A stretch of DNA of 64,000 nt from JAJPKK01 sp963807015 (GCA_963807015.1 CAWEAS010000017.1:186001-250000), one strand, 5' to 3'. Shown: positions 8,934-18,039, counted from the first letter of the stretch. The notes: generated by a model not told the origin, from the letters alone. A program made the numbers and translations.

Positions 8934-8945
8934 GTGAAATATTAC
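8934..8945. promoter_or_regulatory. Operator-like palindrome, site 3
   Basis: GTGAAATATTAC on the plus strand; its complement GTAATATTTCAC differs from the consensus at one base. It is 96 bp upstream of the ferredoxin reductase start at 8838. Confidence 0.55.
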
Positions 8946-9131
8946 TATCATTCCTGAACTAGGGACTAGGGCGCCTGTCTCTATCGAGCGCCGGCCCAAT
9001 GCCCGTCCCCTGCCCTATGGCAAACTCTCGCGCAACTTCACGGGCTGCCGCTCAGCGATCCGGCCTCAGCGCGATAATACGATGACGAGTTTCGGAGCTC
9101 CTTGCTGGATTTGTTTGACTTGAGGAGATCA

Positions 9132-9143
9132 GTGAAATATCAG
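9132..9143. promoter_or_regulatory. Operator-like palindrome, site 4
   Basis: GTGAAATATCAG, one mismatch (the last base) from the complement of the consensus. It lies 36 bp upstream of the GntR start at 9179, consistent with autoregulation. Confidence 0.55.
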
Positions 9144-9178
9144 AGTTATAAAAGATTCATCTGGGACAAGAGGGGCTT

Positions 9179-9892
9179 ATGAAGTCGGCGCTAAAGACGC
9201 ACCGCGAATCGGGGCAAAGCAAATTGGGCAGCGCCGCTGGCGCGCCGCGGCGGCGGCCGCTGCGCCAGTCGCTTCGCGACCAAGCCTATGAGGCAATCAA
9301 AGACCGGATCATTACCTGCAAATTCAAGCCGGGCGAGTGCATCGACGAGGCCTCGGTATCGGCGCTCCTCGGGTTCGGCCGGACTCCCGTGCACCAGGCG
9401 CTCGACCGCCTCATGATCGAGAAGATGGTGGAGGTCATCCCACGCAAGGGCGTTATCGTAAAGCCGGTAATGCTGCATGACGTGATGCAGATGATCGATG
9501 TTCGTATAATCAACGAGACGCAATGCGCACGCCTTGCTGCTGTCCGCGCCGAAAAGAGCGATGTCGAGAACATGGCAGGGGTAATAAGTAGAGCCAAGCG
9601 CGCGATTAGCGATCGGGACATCCACGCAATGATGACGCTCGATCGCGAGTTTCATCTGCTTGTGGCGGGCGCGAGTAGGAACGCTGAACTCGCCGAAGTT
9701 ATTCGCAAGCTCAACGAGCGGTCGCTACGATTCTGGTACATTTCGTTCACCACCTCGGACCATCACCATAATTTTCAGAAGCAGCACGAGGCCGTATTTG
9801 AGGCCGTGCGCAAGCACGATGCCGATGCGGCAGATCAAGCGATGCGCATTCATATCGAAGGCTTTCGGAAGAGCGTAGCGGCCCATTTGTAG
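9179..9892 (+). CDS. GntR-family regulator, FCD (FadR) subfamily, copy 1
   Basis: 237 residues. An N-terminal winged helix-turn-helix (about residues 35-100, including GRTPVHQALDRLMIE and the wing VEVIPRKGVIVKPV) precedes a C-terminal all-helical FCD ligand domain with metal-site residues of the D-x-x-FH type (LDREFHLL) and a late MRIHIEG histidine. FCD regulators sense small organic acids and usually repress catabolic genes. It is almost the same in the DNA-binding part as the regulator at 11251-11964. A cluster palindrome is 36 bp upstream of its start. Confidence 0.9.
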   Translation: MKSALKTHRESGQSKLGSAAGAPRRRPLRQSLRDQAYEAIKDRIITCKFKPGECIDEASVSALLGFGRTPVHQALDRLMIEKMVEVIPRKGVIVKPVMLHDVMQMIDVRIINETQCARLAAVRAEKSDVENMAGVISRAKRAISDRDIHAMMTLDREFHLLVAGASRNAELAEVIRKLNERSLRFWYISFTTSDHHHNFQKQHEAVFEAVRKHDADAADQAMRIHIEGFRKSVAAHL

Positions 9893-9938
9893 AGGGCGCG
9901 TCATTGGTGTTTCCGGCAATAGCGGTTTGGGGTTGTGA

Positions 9939-11162
9939 ATGGTGAGTGATGATCGCCGGGTTCTCATTTCCGGTGGAGGTCCGGTCGGGCTGCTTTGTGC
10001 TTGGCTGTTGGGGCGGCGGGACATCCCGGTGCGGTTATTCGATGTCAATGACGGCCTGCAGGACGATCCGCGCGCCGCGACCACGCACCCCGCTACGCTC
10101 GACTTGCTCGTCGAAGGCGGGCTGGCGGAGGATATGGCCCGGATTGGACTGGTTGCGCCAATATTCCAATTCTGGGACCGGACGACCGATAGTCTGGTTG
10201 CAGAATTTGATCATTCGGTACTGGCGAACGACACCGATCATCCCTTCGTTGTGCAATGCGAGCAATTTAAGACCGCGCGTCTGTTGCTTGAAAGGATACG
10301 CGCGCTCTCGAGTGTCGAGGTCTTCTTCGATCACGAGGTCATCGATTTACATCAGAGCGCCGAAAGCGTGAGCGTCGAGGTTCGGGGCGCGGACGGCGTT
10401 AAAACCCACACGGGATCCTATTTGATTGGCGCTGACGGCGGTCGGAGCATTGTAAGGAAGCGGAGCGAGATTTCGTTCGACGGCTTTACGTGGCCGGAGC
10501 GATTCGTAGTCCTCACCACCCCTTTCGACTTCCAAGCGGGGCGCGGATACGCATATCGGAGCTATTTCGCGGAGCCGGGCGCCTGGTGCAATTGCTTTAA
10601 GGTATCGGCCAACGGCCCACCCGGGCTGTGGCGGACGGTATTTCCGACGGATCCGTCACAGGAAGATGAGACGTTGATGAGCGACGCCGGCGTTCAAGAC
10701 AGGATACAAAAATTCTTTCCGGACGGACAGGATTACGAGATCGTCCATCGGAACCTTTATGTGACGCACCAGCGGGTCGCCTCAACGTTTCGCAGAGGAA
10801 GGGTGTTGCTCGCCGGGGATGCTGCGCACGTGAATAACCCGATTGGTGGCATGGGCTTGAACGGAGGGATCCAGGACGCTGCGAATTTGTCCGGCAAGTT
10901 GATCAGTGTCCTCCTGGAGGGTCAATCCGATCGACTGCTCGACCTTTACGCCCTTCAGCGACGCACGGTCGCTGTCGAATTCGTGCAGGAGCAGTCTATC
11001 GCCAATAAAAAACGCCTTGAGGAAAGCGAGCCGGTGACGCGCCAAAAAAACCTGGATGAACTCCGCCGCACCGCGAGCGATCCCCAACGGGCTCGTCAGT
11101 TCCTGCTCAAGACAGCGATGATTGCCAGCCAGCGCCGAGCAGCGAGCATGACCTTGAGCTGA
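9939..11162 (+). CDS. FAD-dependent aromatic hydroxylase (FAD_binding_3 family)
   Basis: 407 residues. The N-terminal nucleotide-binding motif is GGGPVG (residues 12-17), followed by a GADGGRSIVRK segment (DG motif) and LLAGDAAHVNNPIGGMGLNGGIQDA (GD motif binding the FAD ribityl chain). This is the group A flavin monooxygenase family (p-hydroxybenzoate hydroxylase, MhpA, PheA). It would hydroxylate a phenolic or heteroaromatic ring with NAD(P)H and O2. It is 46 bp after the GntR gene and probably co-transcribed. The substrate is unknown. Confidence 0.85.
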   Translation: MVSDDRRVLISGGGPVGLLCAWLLGRRDIPVRLFDVNDGLQDDPRAATTHPATLDLLVEGGLAEDMARIGLVAPIFQFWDRTTDSLVAEFDHSVLANDTDHPFVVQCEQFKTARLLLERIRALSSVEVFFDHEVIDLHQSAESVSVEVRGADGVKTHTGSYLIGADGGRSIVRKRSEISFDGFTWPERFVVLTTPFDFQAGRGYAYRSYFAEPGAWCNCFKVSANGPPGLWRTVFPTDPSQEDETLMSDAGVQDRIQKFFPDGQDYEIVHRNLYVTHQRVASTFRRGRVLLAGDAAHVNNPIGGMGLNGGIQDAANLSGKLISVLLEGQSDRLLDLYALQRRTVAVEFVQEQSIANKKRLEESEPVTRQKNLDELRRTASDPQRARQFLLKTAMIASQRRAASMTLS

Positions 11163-11250
11163 AAGCTGTTGGCCGGTCTAGTCTGATCGAAGGGCTAAAA
11201 AATGGCGCTCATCGCGCCGTCTATCGATGAATGGCGAGCCGCGTGGCCCC

Positions 11251-11964
11251 CTAAAGAAATTGCGCGATGTTTTTGCGGAACGATTCGATGTGCCGGCGCA
11301 TGGCCGCATCCGCTTTGAAGGCATCGCGCTGCCGGACGGCGTCCATGATGGCGGCATGTTCGTTCTGAACGGATTCATAGTGAGCCGGCGCATTTAGCGA
11401 AATGAACCAGAAGCGTAGCGAACGCTCGTGCAGATTTCGCAGCAATTCCATCAATACGTCATTCTTTGCGGCCTTGGCGATCGTGAGGTGAAATTCTCGA
11501 TCGAGCAGCATCATCTGTTCGACGTTGCGCAGGGCACTCCAGTGCTTCGCGCGATTGAGAACGTCGGCTAAATCCGCGATGTCGCTGTTGTTGGCGTGCT
11601 CGGCCGCGAGCCGCGCTCCGAGCGGCTCGTTGATCAGGCGCACCTCCGTGATTTGAAGAACCTCATTGAGGCTGACAGGCTTTACAATCACGCCCTTGCG
11701 GGGGATCACCTCCACCATGCCTTCGATCATGAGACGGTCGAGGGCCTGATGCACGGGCGTCCGACCGATGTCGAGCAGTGCCGAGAGCTGCAATTCATTA
11801 ATGTACTCGCCCGGCTTGAAAGCGCAGGTAATGATCCGGTGTTTGATCGCGTCGTAGGCAGCGTCGCGAAGGGATGCCGCGGTACCCGGGCTTGATAGGC
11901 TCGCCGGTTGCGAGGCGGCCCGGCGGCCGTTCGGTGTTGTCTTAAGCATGGATTTCGCGCGCAT
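11251..11964 (-). CDS. GntR-family regulator, FCD subfamily, copy 2
   Basis: 237 residues, the same length as copy 1 at 9179. The DNA-binding segments GRTPVHQALDRLMIE and MVEVIPRKGVIVKPV are identical in both, while the FCD ligand domain differs much more, so the two probably bind the same operator and respond to different ligands. It keeps LLDREFHLTIA and MRRHIESF in the ligand domain. Divergent from the dioxygenase alpha gene; the shared palindrome at 12111-12122 is in the intergenic region, 147 bp upstream of this start. Confidence 0.9.
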   Translation of the reverse strand: MRAKSMLKTTPNGRRAASQPASLSSPGTAASLRDAAYDAIKHRIITCAFKPGEYINELQLSALLDIGRTPVHQALDRLMIEGMVEVIPRKGVIVKPVSLNEVLQITEVRLINEPLGARLAAEHANNSDIADLADVLNRAKHWSALRNVEQMMLLDREFHLTIAKAAKNDVLMELLRNLHERSLRFWFISLNAPAHYESVQNEHAAIMDAVRQRDAFKADAAMRRHIESFRKNIAQFL

Positions 11965-12110
11965 GAGATAACCTTGTTGGCAATAGAAGGTAGGACGACG
12001 GAATGTTCCCCATCTGCAAGTCAGGTATTCTACTTACTGCTATTGGGAGCCGACGAGAAGGGGAAAGAGCTGTTGCGAGAGCCGGTCGTATCGACTATGC
12101 TGAAGCATCA

Positions 12111-12122
12111 GTGATATTTCAC
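12111..12122. promoter_or_regulatory. Operator-like palindrome, site 5
   Basis: Exact GTGATATTTCAC. It ends 11 bp before the dioxygenase alpha ATG and directly abuts the GGAGAAG ribosome site, so bound protein would block transcription elongation or overlap the transcript start. Confidence 0.7.
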
Positions 12123-12133
12123 GGAGAAGACTC

Positions 12134-13444
12134 ATGCAATCGCCAACCCGAGGTTCGCCGGGCGCGGATTGGGTAGATATCCGCCGGGGGTTGGTTAGCC
12201 GCGATATTTTCGTGAGCGACGACGTTTGCCGGCTTGAAATCGAGCAAATCTTCGACCGCACGTGGGTTTTTCTGGCTCACGAGACGGAGATACCTAAGCC
12301 CGGCGACTTCGTTTCGAGAAGCATGGGCCGGGCGCCGGTAGTGGTTGTACGCGACGATGACGGCGCGGTGAATGTCGTACTAAACAGCTGCCGGCATCGC
12401 GGCGCGCAAGTCTGTCGCGCCGACTCCGGTAACGCACGGCATCTGGTATGTCCCTATCACGGTTGGACCTACGACCGGTCGGGCCGCCTGGTGACGACTA
12501 CCTTCGACCGGCACTTTCCAAAGGAGTTCGATTTTTCCGAGTATGGGCTGCCCCGCGTTCCGCGCGTGGAAATGCATAAAGGCTTGATCTTCGGAAGCTG
12601 GAATGCGGACGTCCAGGCGCTCGACGATTATCTCGGAGATATCGCTTGGTACGTCGACCCATTTCTGTCGCGCTCGCCCGGGGGCATGGAGGTGCTTGCA
12701 CCACCGCATCGGTGGCGCGCAAGGGCGAATTGGAAGGTGGGTGCGTTGAATTTTGTCGGCGACAGTCAGCATATCCTGACCACGCACGTCGGGCCCTTGA
12801 CGCTCGACCCGGTGCGCGCTGCACGTGCTGGGTTTGCCACCGCCGGCGAAAACAGCTTTCAAGTGGTGACCGACCAGGGACACGGTTGTACGCTGACTTA
12901 CCTGGCGCCTGGCCTCCCGAGTGAGGCCTACCAGACTCACCCGCGAAACCTTGAGCCGCTGTATCGCGAAGCGCTTAAGAAGGATCAGCTGGAACTGATG
13001 AACCACCTCCGTGTCATCGTTGGCACGATCTTCCCGAACCTGTCGTTCATCGAGACCCAGGTCGGTCCCTCGCAAAAGGCGATCATCATGCGCCAGTGGC
13101 AGCCCGTGAGCGGTACGGAGATGGAGGTGTTGAGCTGGATATTGGCCGAGAAGGAGGCTTCCGCGGACTACAAAGAGGAGGTGCTCCGCAAGGGGTTCCA
13201 CAATTTTGGCGCGGCCGGGGTTTTCGAGCAAGACGATCTGGAGTTGTGGGCCTCAGCGACCTTTGCGAGCAATAACGCGATATCGAAACAGTTTCCCTAC
13301 AGCTTCCACACGGCTCTGCCGTATATCAATAACCCGGCAAAGGATCACAAATGGCCGGGACGCGCCTTCAAGCCCGCCGACACAGAGGTGGCGCAACTGG
13401 AGTTCATGCGGCAATGGGATCGCTGCATGCGGTCAAATCAGTGA
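12134..13444 (+). CDS. Aromatic ring-hydroxylating dioxygenase, alpha (large) subunit
   Basis: 436 residues. Rieske cluster ligands are Cys86-x-His88 and Cys106-Pro-Tyr-His109. The mononuclear iron region is NFVGDSQHILTTHVG, with Asp210 as the inter-subunit bridge residue and His213 and His218 as iron ligands. This is the biphenyl/naphthalene/benzoate dioxygenase layout, which adds both atoms of O2 to an aromatic ring to give a cis-dihydrodiol. The beta subunit follows 19 bp later. Ferredoxin and reductase genes lie 4-5 kb upstream on the opposite strand. Substrate range cannot be read from the sequence. Confidence 0.93.
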   Translation: MQSPTRGSPGADWVDIRRGLVSRDIFVSDDVCRLEIEQIFDRTWVFLAHETEIPKPGDFVSRSMGRAPVVVVRDDDGAVNVVLNSCRHRGAQVCRADSGNARHLVCPYHGWTYDRSGRLVTTTFDRHFPKEFDFSEYGLPRVPRVEMHKGLIFGSWNADVQALDDYLGDIAWYVDPFLSRSPGGMEVLAPPHRWRARANWKVGALNFVGDSQHILTTHVGPLTLDPVRAARAGFATAGENSFQVVTDQGHGCTLTYLAPGLPSEAYQTHPRNLEPLYREALKKDQLELMNHLRVIVGTIFPNLSFIETQVGPSQKAIIMRQWQPVSGTEMEVLSWILAEKEASADYKEEVLRKGFHNFGAAGVFEQDDLELWASATFASNNAISKQFPYSFHTALPYINNPAKDHKWPGRAFKPADTEVAQLEFMRQWDRCMRSNQ

Positions 13445-13463
13445 CTTGGCCTCTGGAACCGAG

Positions 13464-13991
13464 ATGCCTCTCATGAGCGGGCCAAAACAGAATGCGGTGG
13501 ACAACGGACTCCTGATCGAAATTCAACGTTTCTTGGTTCGAGAGGCCGCGCTGTTGGATGAGCGCGACTATGATGGCTGGCTTGCGCTCGCCACCGAAGA
13601 CATCCGTTATCGGGTCACTGCCGCCGTCGCACGCGATGCTGGAGCGCCAACCGTAGACTATGCGATCGTTGACGAAAATCTGGATGGTTTGAAGTCAAGA
13701 ATCGATCAGATTTCAAATCCTCGCCTGACGAGAGCAGAAAACCCGCCGTCGATGATGCGGCGCGTCGTTTCGAACATCGAGGCATACCACGGCGATCTGC
13801 AAGACGAGTTTGTGGTCACGTCGTATCTGCTCGCTTATCGCAGTCGGCCGCGCATGCCCGAGGGGACCTTTTACGTGGCGGTGAGACACGATCGGTTACG
13901 ACGAAAGCATACCGACTGGCGCCTTGCGAAACGAACCGTCCAGCTTGATCACACAACGCTTCAGGATGGCGCCTTGAGCACCTTGCTCTGA
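13464..13991 (+). CDS. Aromatic ring-hydroxylating dioxygenase, beta (small) subunit
   Basis: 175 residues from the ATG at 13464 (an alternative ATG is at 13473). The frame is open far upstream into the alpha gene, but that part is not beta-like. The segment LIEIQRFLVREAALLDERDYDGWLALATEDIRYRV is the typical N-terminal helix of the small subunit, which has the scytalone dehydratase/SnoaL-like fold and forms the alpha3beta3 hexamer. Length is normal (160-190). Confidence 0.9.
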   Translation: MPLMSGPKQNAVDNGLLIEIQRFLVREAALLDERDYDGWLALATEDIRYRVTAAVARDAGAPTVDYAIVDENLDGLKSRIDQISNPRLTRAENPPSMMRRVVSNIEAYHGDLQDEFVVTSYLLAYRSRPRMPEGTFYVAVRHDRLRRKHTDWRLAKRTVQLDHTTLQDGALSTLL

Positions 13992-14302
13992 GCGTGATGC
14001 TAATCCTTCGTCGCCGCAAACAACGAGGACGAGCGGACCAGCGCTATCGGGAGCCTCGGTTGAGCTCCCTTGGTGGCTGGACGCCAGCCCCTCCAACAGC
14101 CAATCACGATTCGATGCGCCTCGAGATGGGGAAGAGAACTCGATTGTCTCTGCCGTCGCTTTCGTGTGAGAACACGGAAGCCGCTGATTGCTCGCCGCCG
14201 ACGATATTCGCGCGGAGTTGGCGTGGCAGCGCGATTGACAGGCGTCAATTCGTGACGTTACGCTGAAATGTCACAGGTAGTGCACCGCTGAGGGCGATTC
14301 CG
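13992..14302. other. Intergenic region with possible operator
   Basis: 311 bp between the dioxygenase beta gene and the decarboxylase-like gene. Apart from a degenerate palindrome at 14263-14274 I see no gene and no clear terminator hairpin. Confidence 0.5.
14263..14274. promoter_or_regulatory. Operator-like palindrome, site 6 (weak)
   Basis: CTGAAATGTCAC, two mismatches from GTGAAATATCAC. It is 28 bp upstream of the decarboxylase-like start at 14303. The position fits the pattern; the match is weaker than at other sites. Confidence 0.4.
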
Positions 14303-15298
14303 ATGTCTAGTCTTGTTCCCATCACGATTGCGTGCGCCGAATACGATCGTACCCGAGCGATCAAGAACGGACGCGTCGGGGTCGACGGGTGCGAGGTTAC
14401 GTACCTGCCGCTCGATCCCGAAGAGCTTTTTTTTCGAGCGTTCCGATATGCCGATTTCGACGTCGCGGAACTGTCCTTCAACAGCTACCTGATGATGACA
14501 TCGCGAAACGTGTGTCCATACGTTGCGATTCCGGCGTTTGTGTCGCGACATTTCCGGCACTCGGCGATCTTTGTTCGAACCGACCGCAATATTCGCGGCC
14601 CTGCGGATCTCAAGGGCAAGCTGGTCGGGCTTCCCGAGTACCAGCAGACCGCCAATGTCTGGATGCGGGGCATCTTCAAGGAAGAATATGGAATTGAGCC
14701 GTCAGATATCCATTGGCGGACCGGCGGGCAGGAAGAGCCGGGACGGGACGAACGAACACCCCTCAAGCTCGGAGGCGATGTCGATCTGCAGCCGATCACC
14801 GCCGGTAAGACCCTCAATCGGATGTTGATCGATGGCGAACTCGATGCGGTTTTTAGCGCGCGCGAGCTTTCGGCATTCGTTAATCGGGCGGCGAATGTCG
14901 GTCTCATGTTCCCGAACTATCGGGAAGTCGAGATGGCGTATTACCGGCGGTCCGGGATGTTTCCGATTATGCACTTGGTTGGAATTCGAAAGACGTTGGT
15001 TGAGAAATACCCATGGTTGCCCGGGTCAGTGTACAAAGCGTTCTGCGAGGCCAAGAAGATCGCCATCAATGAGATGAAAGAGATGGCAGCGTGTAAAATC
15101 ACCCTGCCGTGGCCAGAAGTCTATATGCAGGATGCCGTCGCGTTGATGAGCGATGACTTCTGGCGCTACGGGGTCGCCGAGAACGCCAAGGATATCGAAA
15201 CCCTTGCGCGATACTCATACGAACAGGGGCTTGCTGCCAGGAAGCTCACTGCGGAAGAAATTTTTCATCCGTCGGTGTTCGATATCTCTAAGGTGTAG
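14303..15298 (+). CDS. 4,5-dihydroxyphthalate decarboxylase-like protein (Pht5-like)
   Basis: 331 residues without a signal peptide. It has a periplasmic-binding-protein-like fold; SSLVPITIACAEYDRT opens the protein and PADLKGKLVGLPEYQQTANVWMRG lies at the domain linker. Proteins of this type include Pht5, which decarboxylates 4,5-dihydroxyphthalate to protocatechuate, but many members are uncharacterised. The placement after the dioxygenase genes supports decarboxylation of a dihydroxylated ring acid. A paralogue of nearly the same length (330) is at 22279-23271. Confidence 0.75.
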   Translation: MSSLVPITIACAEYDRTRAIKNGRVGVDGCEVTYLPLDPEELFFRAFRYADFDVAELSFNSYLMMTSRNVCPYVAIPAFVSRHFRHSAIFVRTDRNIRGPADLKGKLVGLPEYQQTANVWMRGIFKEEYGIEPSDIHWRTGGQEEPGRDERTPLKLGGDVDLQPITAGKTLNRMLIDGELDAVFSARELSAFVNRAANVGLMFPNYREVEMAYYRRSGMFPIMHLVGIRKTLVEKYPWLPGSVYKAFCEAKKIAINEMKEMAACKITLPWPEVYMQDAVALMSDDFWRYGVAENAKDIETLARYSYEQGLAARKLTAEEIFHPSVFDISKV

Positions 15299-15325
15299 AG
15301 CGGCTGGTCAACTGGGAGAGCCGCG

Positions 15326-15901
15326 ATGTCAGTTCCCTCGCCAATCAAGTTCCTCGGTGTTTCCGGGAGCCTTCGGAAACTGTCCTATAACTCTGGAGCG
15401 TTGCGCTCGCTGGCGTCGGTTGTACCGGAGGGCGTGCTCTACGAGATCGCGGAGTTGACGGCATTGCCCTTCTACAACGCCGATGTCGAACAGGCGGGGT
15501 TGCCCGAGTCTGTCAAGACGTTTCGTGCCAAGATTGCTGCGGCCGATGCGCTGATCTTTGCGGTTCCAGAGTACAATTTCTCGCTGCCGGGGGTCCTGAA
15601 GAACGCGCTCGAATGGCTTTCGCGCCCGCCGAATCCGCCGACCTTCGGTAAGCCCTGTGCTCTGTTCGGGGCCTCCGTGAGCCCGCTCGGCACTGCCCGA
15701 GGGCAGTTTCATTTTCGTCATGTTTGTGTATCGCTCAATATGATCCCAGTGAACGTACCGCATGTCGATATTACCGATGCCAGAACAAAGTTCGACGCTC
15801 AAAGTCATTTGACAGACAGTCAGTCTCTCGTTTCCTTGCGGCAACTCCTGGGTGAATTGAAAAGTCTGACAACTCAATTGCACGGCAGTCGCGCCGATTG
15901 A
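15326..15901 (+). CDS. NAD(P)H-dependent FMN reductase
   Basis: 191 residues of the flavodoxin-like fold. FMN phosphate loop: GVSGSLRKLSYNSGALRSL near the start. Flavin-ring loop: PEYNFSLPGVLKNALEWLSRP, the pattern of the ChrR/ArsH/SsuE NADPH:FMN reductases. It can feed reduced flavin to a monooxygenase or reduce a quinone or azo group. It starts 27 bp after the decarboxylase-like gene with a GGAGAG ribosome site, so the two are probably one operon. Confidence 0.88.
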   Translation: MSVPSPIKFLGVSGSLRKLSYNSGALRSLASVVPEGVLYEIAELTALPFYNADVEQAGLPESVKTFRAKIAAADALIFAVPEYNFSLPGVLKNALEWLSRPPNPPTFGKPCALFGASVSPLGTARGQFHFRHVCVSLNMIPVNVPHVDITDARTKFDAQSHLTDSQSLVSLRQLLGELKSLTTQLHGSRAD

Positions 15902-16578
15902 CCAGGATGGTCGCGACGGCAGACCGTTGGAATTTTCGGCCAACCCCTCGCGATAACAGCCTCAAATGCGTGACGAGGCGCATCATCACCCCTAGCGACC
16001 GGTTTCCTCCGAGCAGGACCGTTCGATACCGTGACCCACCTAGTAGAGGCTGTTGACACGCCCTTGAACCATTACTCTACGAAATTTTCATCGAAGCGTT
16101 TTGTGTTTTGGATACAAGAAACGCCTTCGCGTCATAATCTCGTCCTTGAAGAGCTTCCCGCTGACCAGACCAAATGGTAGTCCGCCTTTGCACGCGCGCC
16201 AAAAGGGAGAGCGCAGCGGCTAATCAAGATCGAACGGATCGTGTGTCCGCCTTGGTAAGGTTTGTGCAAATCCTGTCGTAACGGTCTTGCGGACAAATCG
16301 CGACCGTCGCAGTACCCGCTACTAAGATTGCTCAGCTGGTCGGCATCCCGGTTGAGCAAAGACCGCCGCCGCGCCCTCGTCCCGCGTCGGCTGCACGATC
16401 CGTGGGAGGGCAACTTGCCACCCGCGGCAGATTGCACTAGGTTGATAAAACAGTGATATTTCACGTCTAAGCGGCAAGCCGACGCCGAAAAATAGCCTTG
16501 GGAAAGTTAAATCGGTCAACAACGCGGATTGTCGGTTGGAGGCCAGGTTGGCTCATGGTCACCATGGAGTAACGCGCG
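15902..16578. other. Long intergenic region, no gene recognised
   Basis: 677 bp. Open frames of 60-110 codons exist on both strands but none shows a recognisable motif, ribosome site or gene-like composition. The only feature I can support is the exact palindrome at 16453-16464. It may hold remnants of a deleted gene. Confidence 0.5.
16453..16464. promoter_or_regulatory. Operator-like palindrome, site 7
   Basis: Exact GTGATATTTCAC, 114 bp upstream of the aldehyde dehydrogenase start, following a GATAAAACA stretch. Confidence 0.65.
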
Positions 16579-18039
16579 ATGTCCGAGCAGCTCATCCAGG
16601 CCAAGATGCTGGTCGCTGGGGCGTGGGAAGGCGGCCACGATCAGACGGAGATTCGAAATCCTGCGTTGCCCGATGAAGTGGTTGGAACCGCGGTGCGCGG
16701 CACGGCAGCAGACGCGGAGCGCGCGATTCGCGCATCTAAGGCCGCGCAACCGGCATGGGCGCGGAAGCGCTTTGCAGAGCGTGCCGAGATCTTAAGTGAA
16801 GCGCTGAATCGCTTTGCCACCGGAAACGAGGCGAGGGCAAGGTTGTACGCGCGGGAAAATGGTCGGGTGCTGGCGGAGGCGCTGGGCGAACTGCGCGGTG
16901 TATCGGTGGCGCAGAAGCTGACACTCGAGTTGGCACCGGACCTCGATGCGGGCCGGCAGCTGCGAGCGACTAATGGGCGGACCTTTGTCAACTACCTGCC
17001 ATATGGTGTGGTCGTGTCGATCGTTCCGTGGAACGCGCCGGTGACGCTCGCGTTCCTTCACGTCATCCCGGCGCTGCTTGCGGGGAACGGGGTCGTGGTG
17101 AAGCCACCGGAGAGTTGCCCGCTGGCGCTGGTCGACGCGCTCGGAGTTATTGCTGAAGTGCTGCCGGATGGGCTCGTGAACGTGGTGACAGGGCGCTCAT
17201 CCGACCTCGGAGAGGTTCTGACGACCCATCCAGATGTCGCAAAGGTGGCGTTCACGGGAGGTATCCCGGCGGGGCGTCGGATCATGGCGAATGCGGCCCA
17301 ATCGATTAAGGGCGTCACCTTAGAACTCGGCGGCAACGACGCGGCGATAATCCTCGACGATGCGGACCTCAGCGAGGACGCGATGAAGCGTATGGCACAT
17401 GGCGTATTTGCTGCGACAGGCCAGGTGTGCATGGCAATCAAGCGCATTTACGTTGCCGAATCCTTGTCGAAGCCGTTTCTGGGAGCGTTTACGGAGACAA
17501 TCGATCGATACGTGGTAGGCGACGGACTGGAACCCGGCGTTAGCATGGGGCCGATGCATACGCGCAAGGGGCGCGAAGATGCGCTCAGTATCATCGATGA
17601 CTGCGAACGCCGAGGCGCGAAGGTTAGTCGACTTGGGGGTATCCACAATAAGGCGACGTTCGAACGTGGCTATTTCCTTCGCCCAGCTGTGGTAACCGAG
17701 ATCGAAGATGATGCGCTATTAATGGCCGAGGAGCAATTTTGTCCGGTCATCCCGGTCACGACCTATAAAAGCATCGACGACGTAATCCCACGCGCAAACA
17801 ACACCTATTTCGGGTTGTGTGCATCGGTCTGGAGCAAGAATATCGATCGCGCACTCGATGTCGCGGGTCAAATGGAAGCAGGAACCGTCTTTGTGAACTG
17901 TCATGGCGTCACCAGCGTCAATCGCCGAGCACCCTACGGAGGTATCAAGCAAAGCGGTATTGGCCGTAAGGCAAGCATCGAGGGCATCCTGGAATATCTG
18001 CAGCTGCAGACGATCACGACCTACGGCGAGTTCGCCTGA
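16579..18039 (+). CDS. NAD(P)-dependent aldehyde dehydrogenase
   Basis: 486 residues, normal for the family. Coenzyme-site segments: VSIVPWNAPVTLAF and the VAFTGGIPAGRRI Rossmann loop. Catalytic Glu is in LELGGNDAAI, and the catalytic Cys in ATGQVCMAIKRIY; the common GQxC is kept. It oxidises an aldehyde to the acid. Its position with an upstream palindrome suggests it removes a semialdehyde made after ring cleavage or from the TPP-enzyme step. Confidence 0.92.
   Translation: MSEQLIQAKMLVAGAWEGGHDQTEIRNPALPDEVVGTAVRGTAADAERAIRASKAAQPAWARKRFAERAEILSEALNRFATGNEARARLYARENGRVLAEALGELRGVSVAQKLTLELAPDLDAGRQLRATNGRTFVNYLPYGVVVSIVPWNAPVTLAFLHVIPALLAGNGVVVKPPESCPLALVDALGVIAEVLPDGLVNVVTGRSSDLGEVLTTHPDVAKVAFTGGIPAGRRIMANAAQSIKGVTLELGGNDAAIILDDADLSEDAMKRMAHGVFAATGQVCMAIKRIYVAESLSKPFLGAFTETIDRYVVGDGLEPGVSMGPMHTRKGREDALSIIDDCERRGAKVSRLGGIHNKATFERGYFLRPAVVTEIEDDALLMAEEQFCPVIPVTTYKSIDDVIPRANNTYFGLCASVWSKNIDRALDVAGQMEAGTVFVNCHGVTSVNRRAPYGGIKQSGIGRKASIEGILEYLQLQTITTYGEFA

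Larger units (their letters stand above)
8839..9178. other. Divergent promoter region between reductase and GntR regulator
   Basis: 340 bp without a gene. It separates the reductase (minus) from the GntR gene (plus) and holds two operator-like palindromes, one near each gene start. Nothing else recognisable. Confidence 0.6.

Noticed and set aside
13206..13463. Upstream extension of the dioxygenase beta subunit into the alpha gene
   Set aside because: The first 86 codons overlap the alpha coding region and do not resemble a beta subunit; the ATG at 13464 is preferred.
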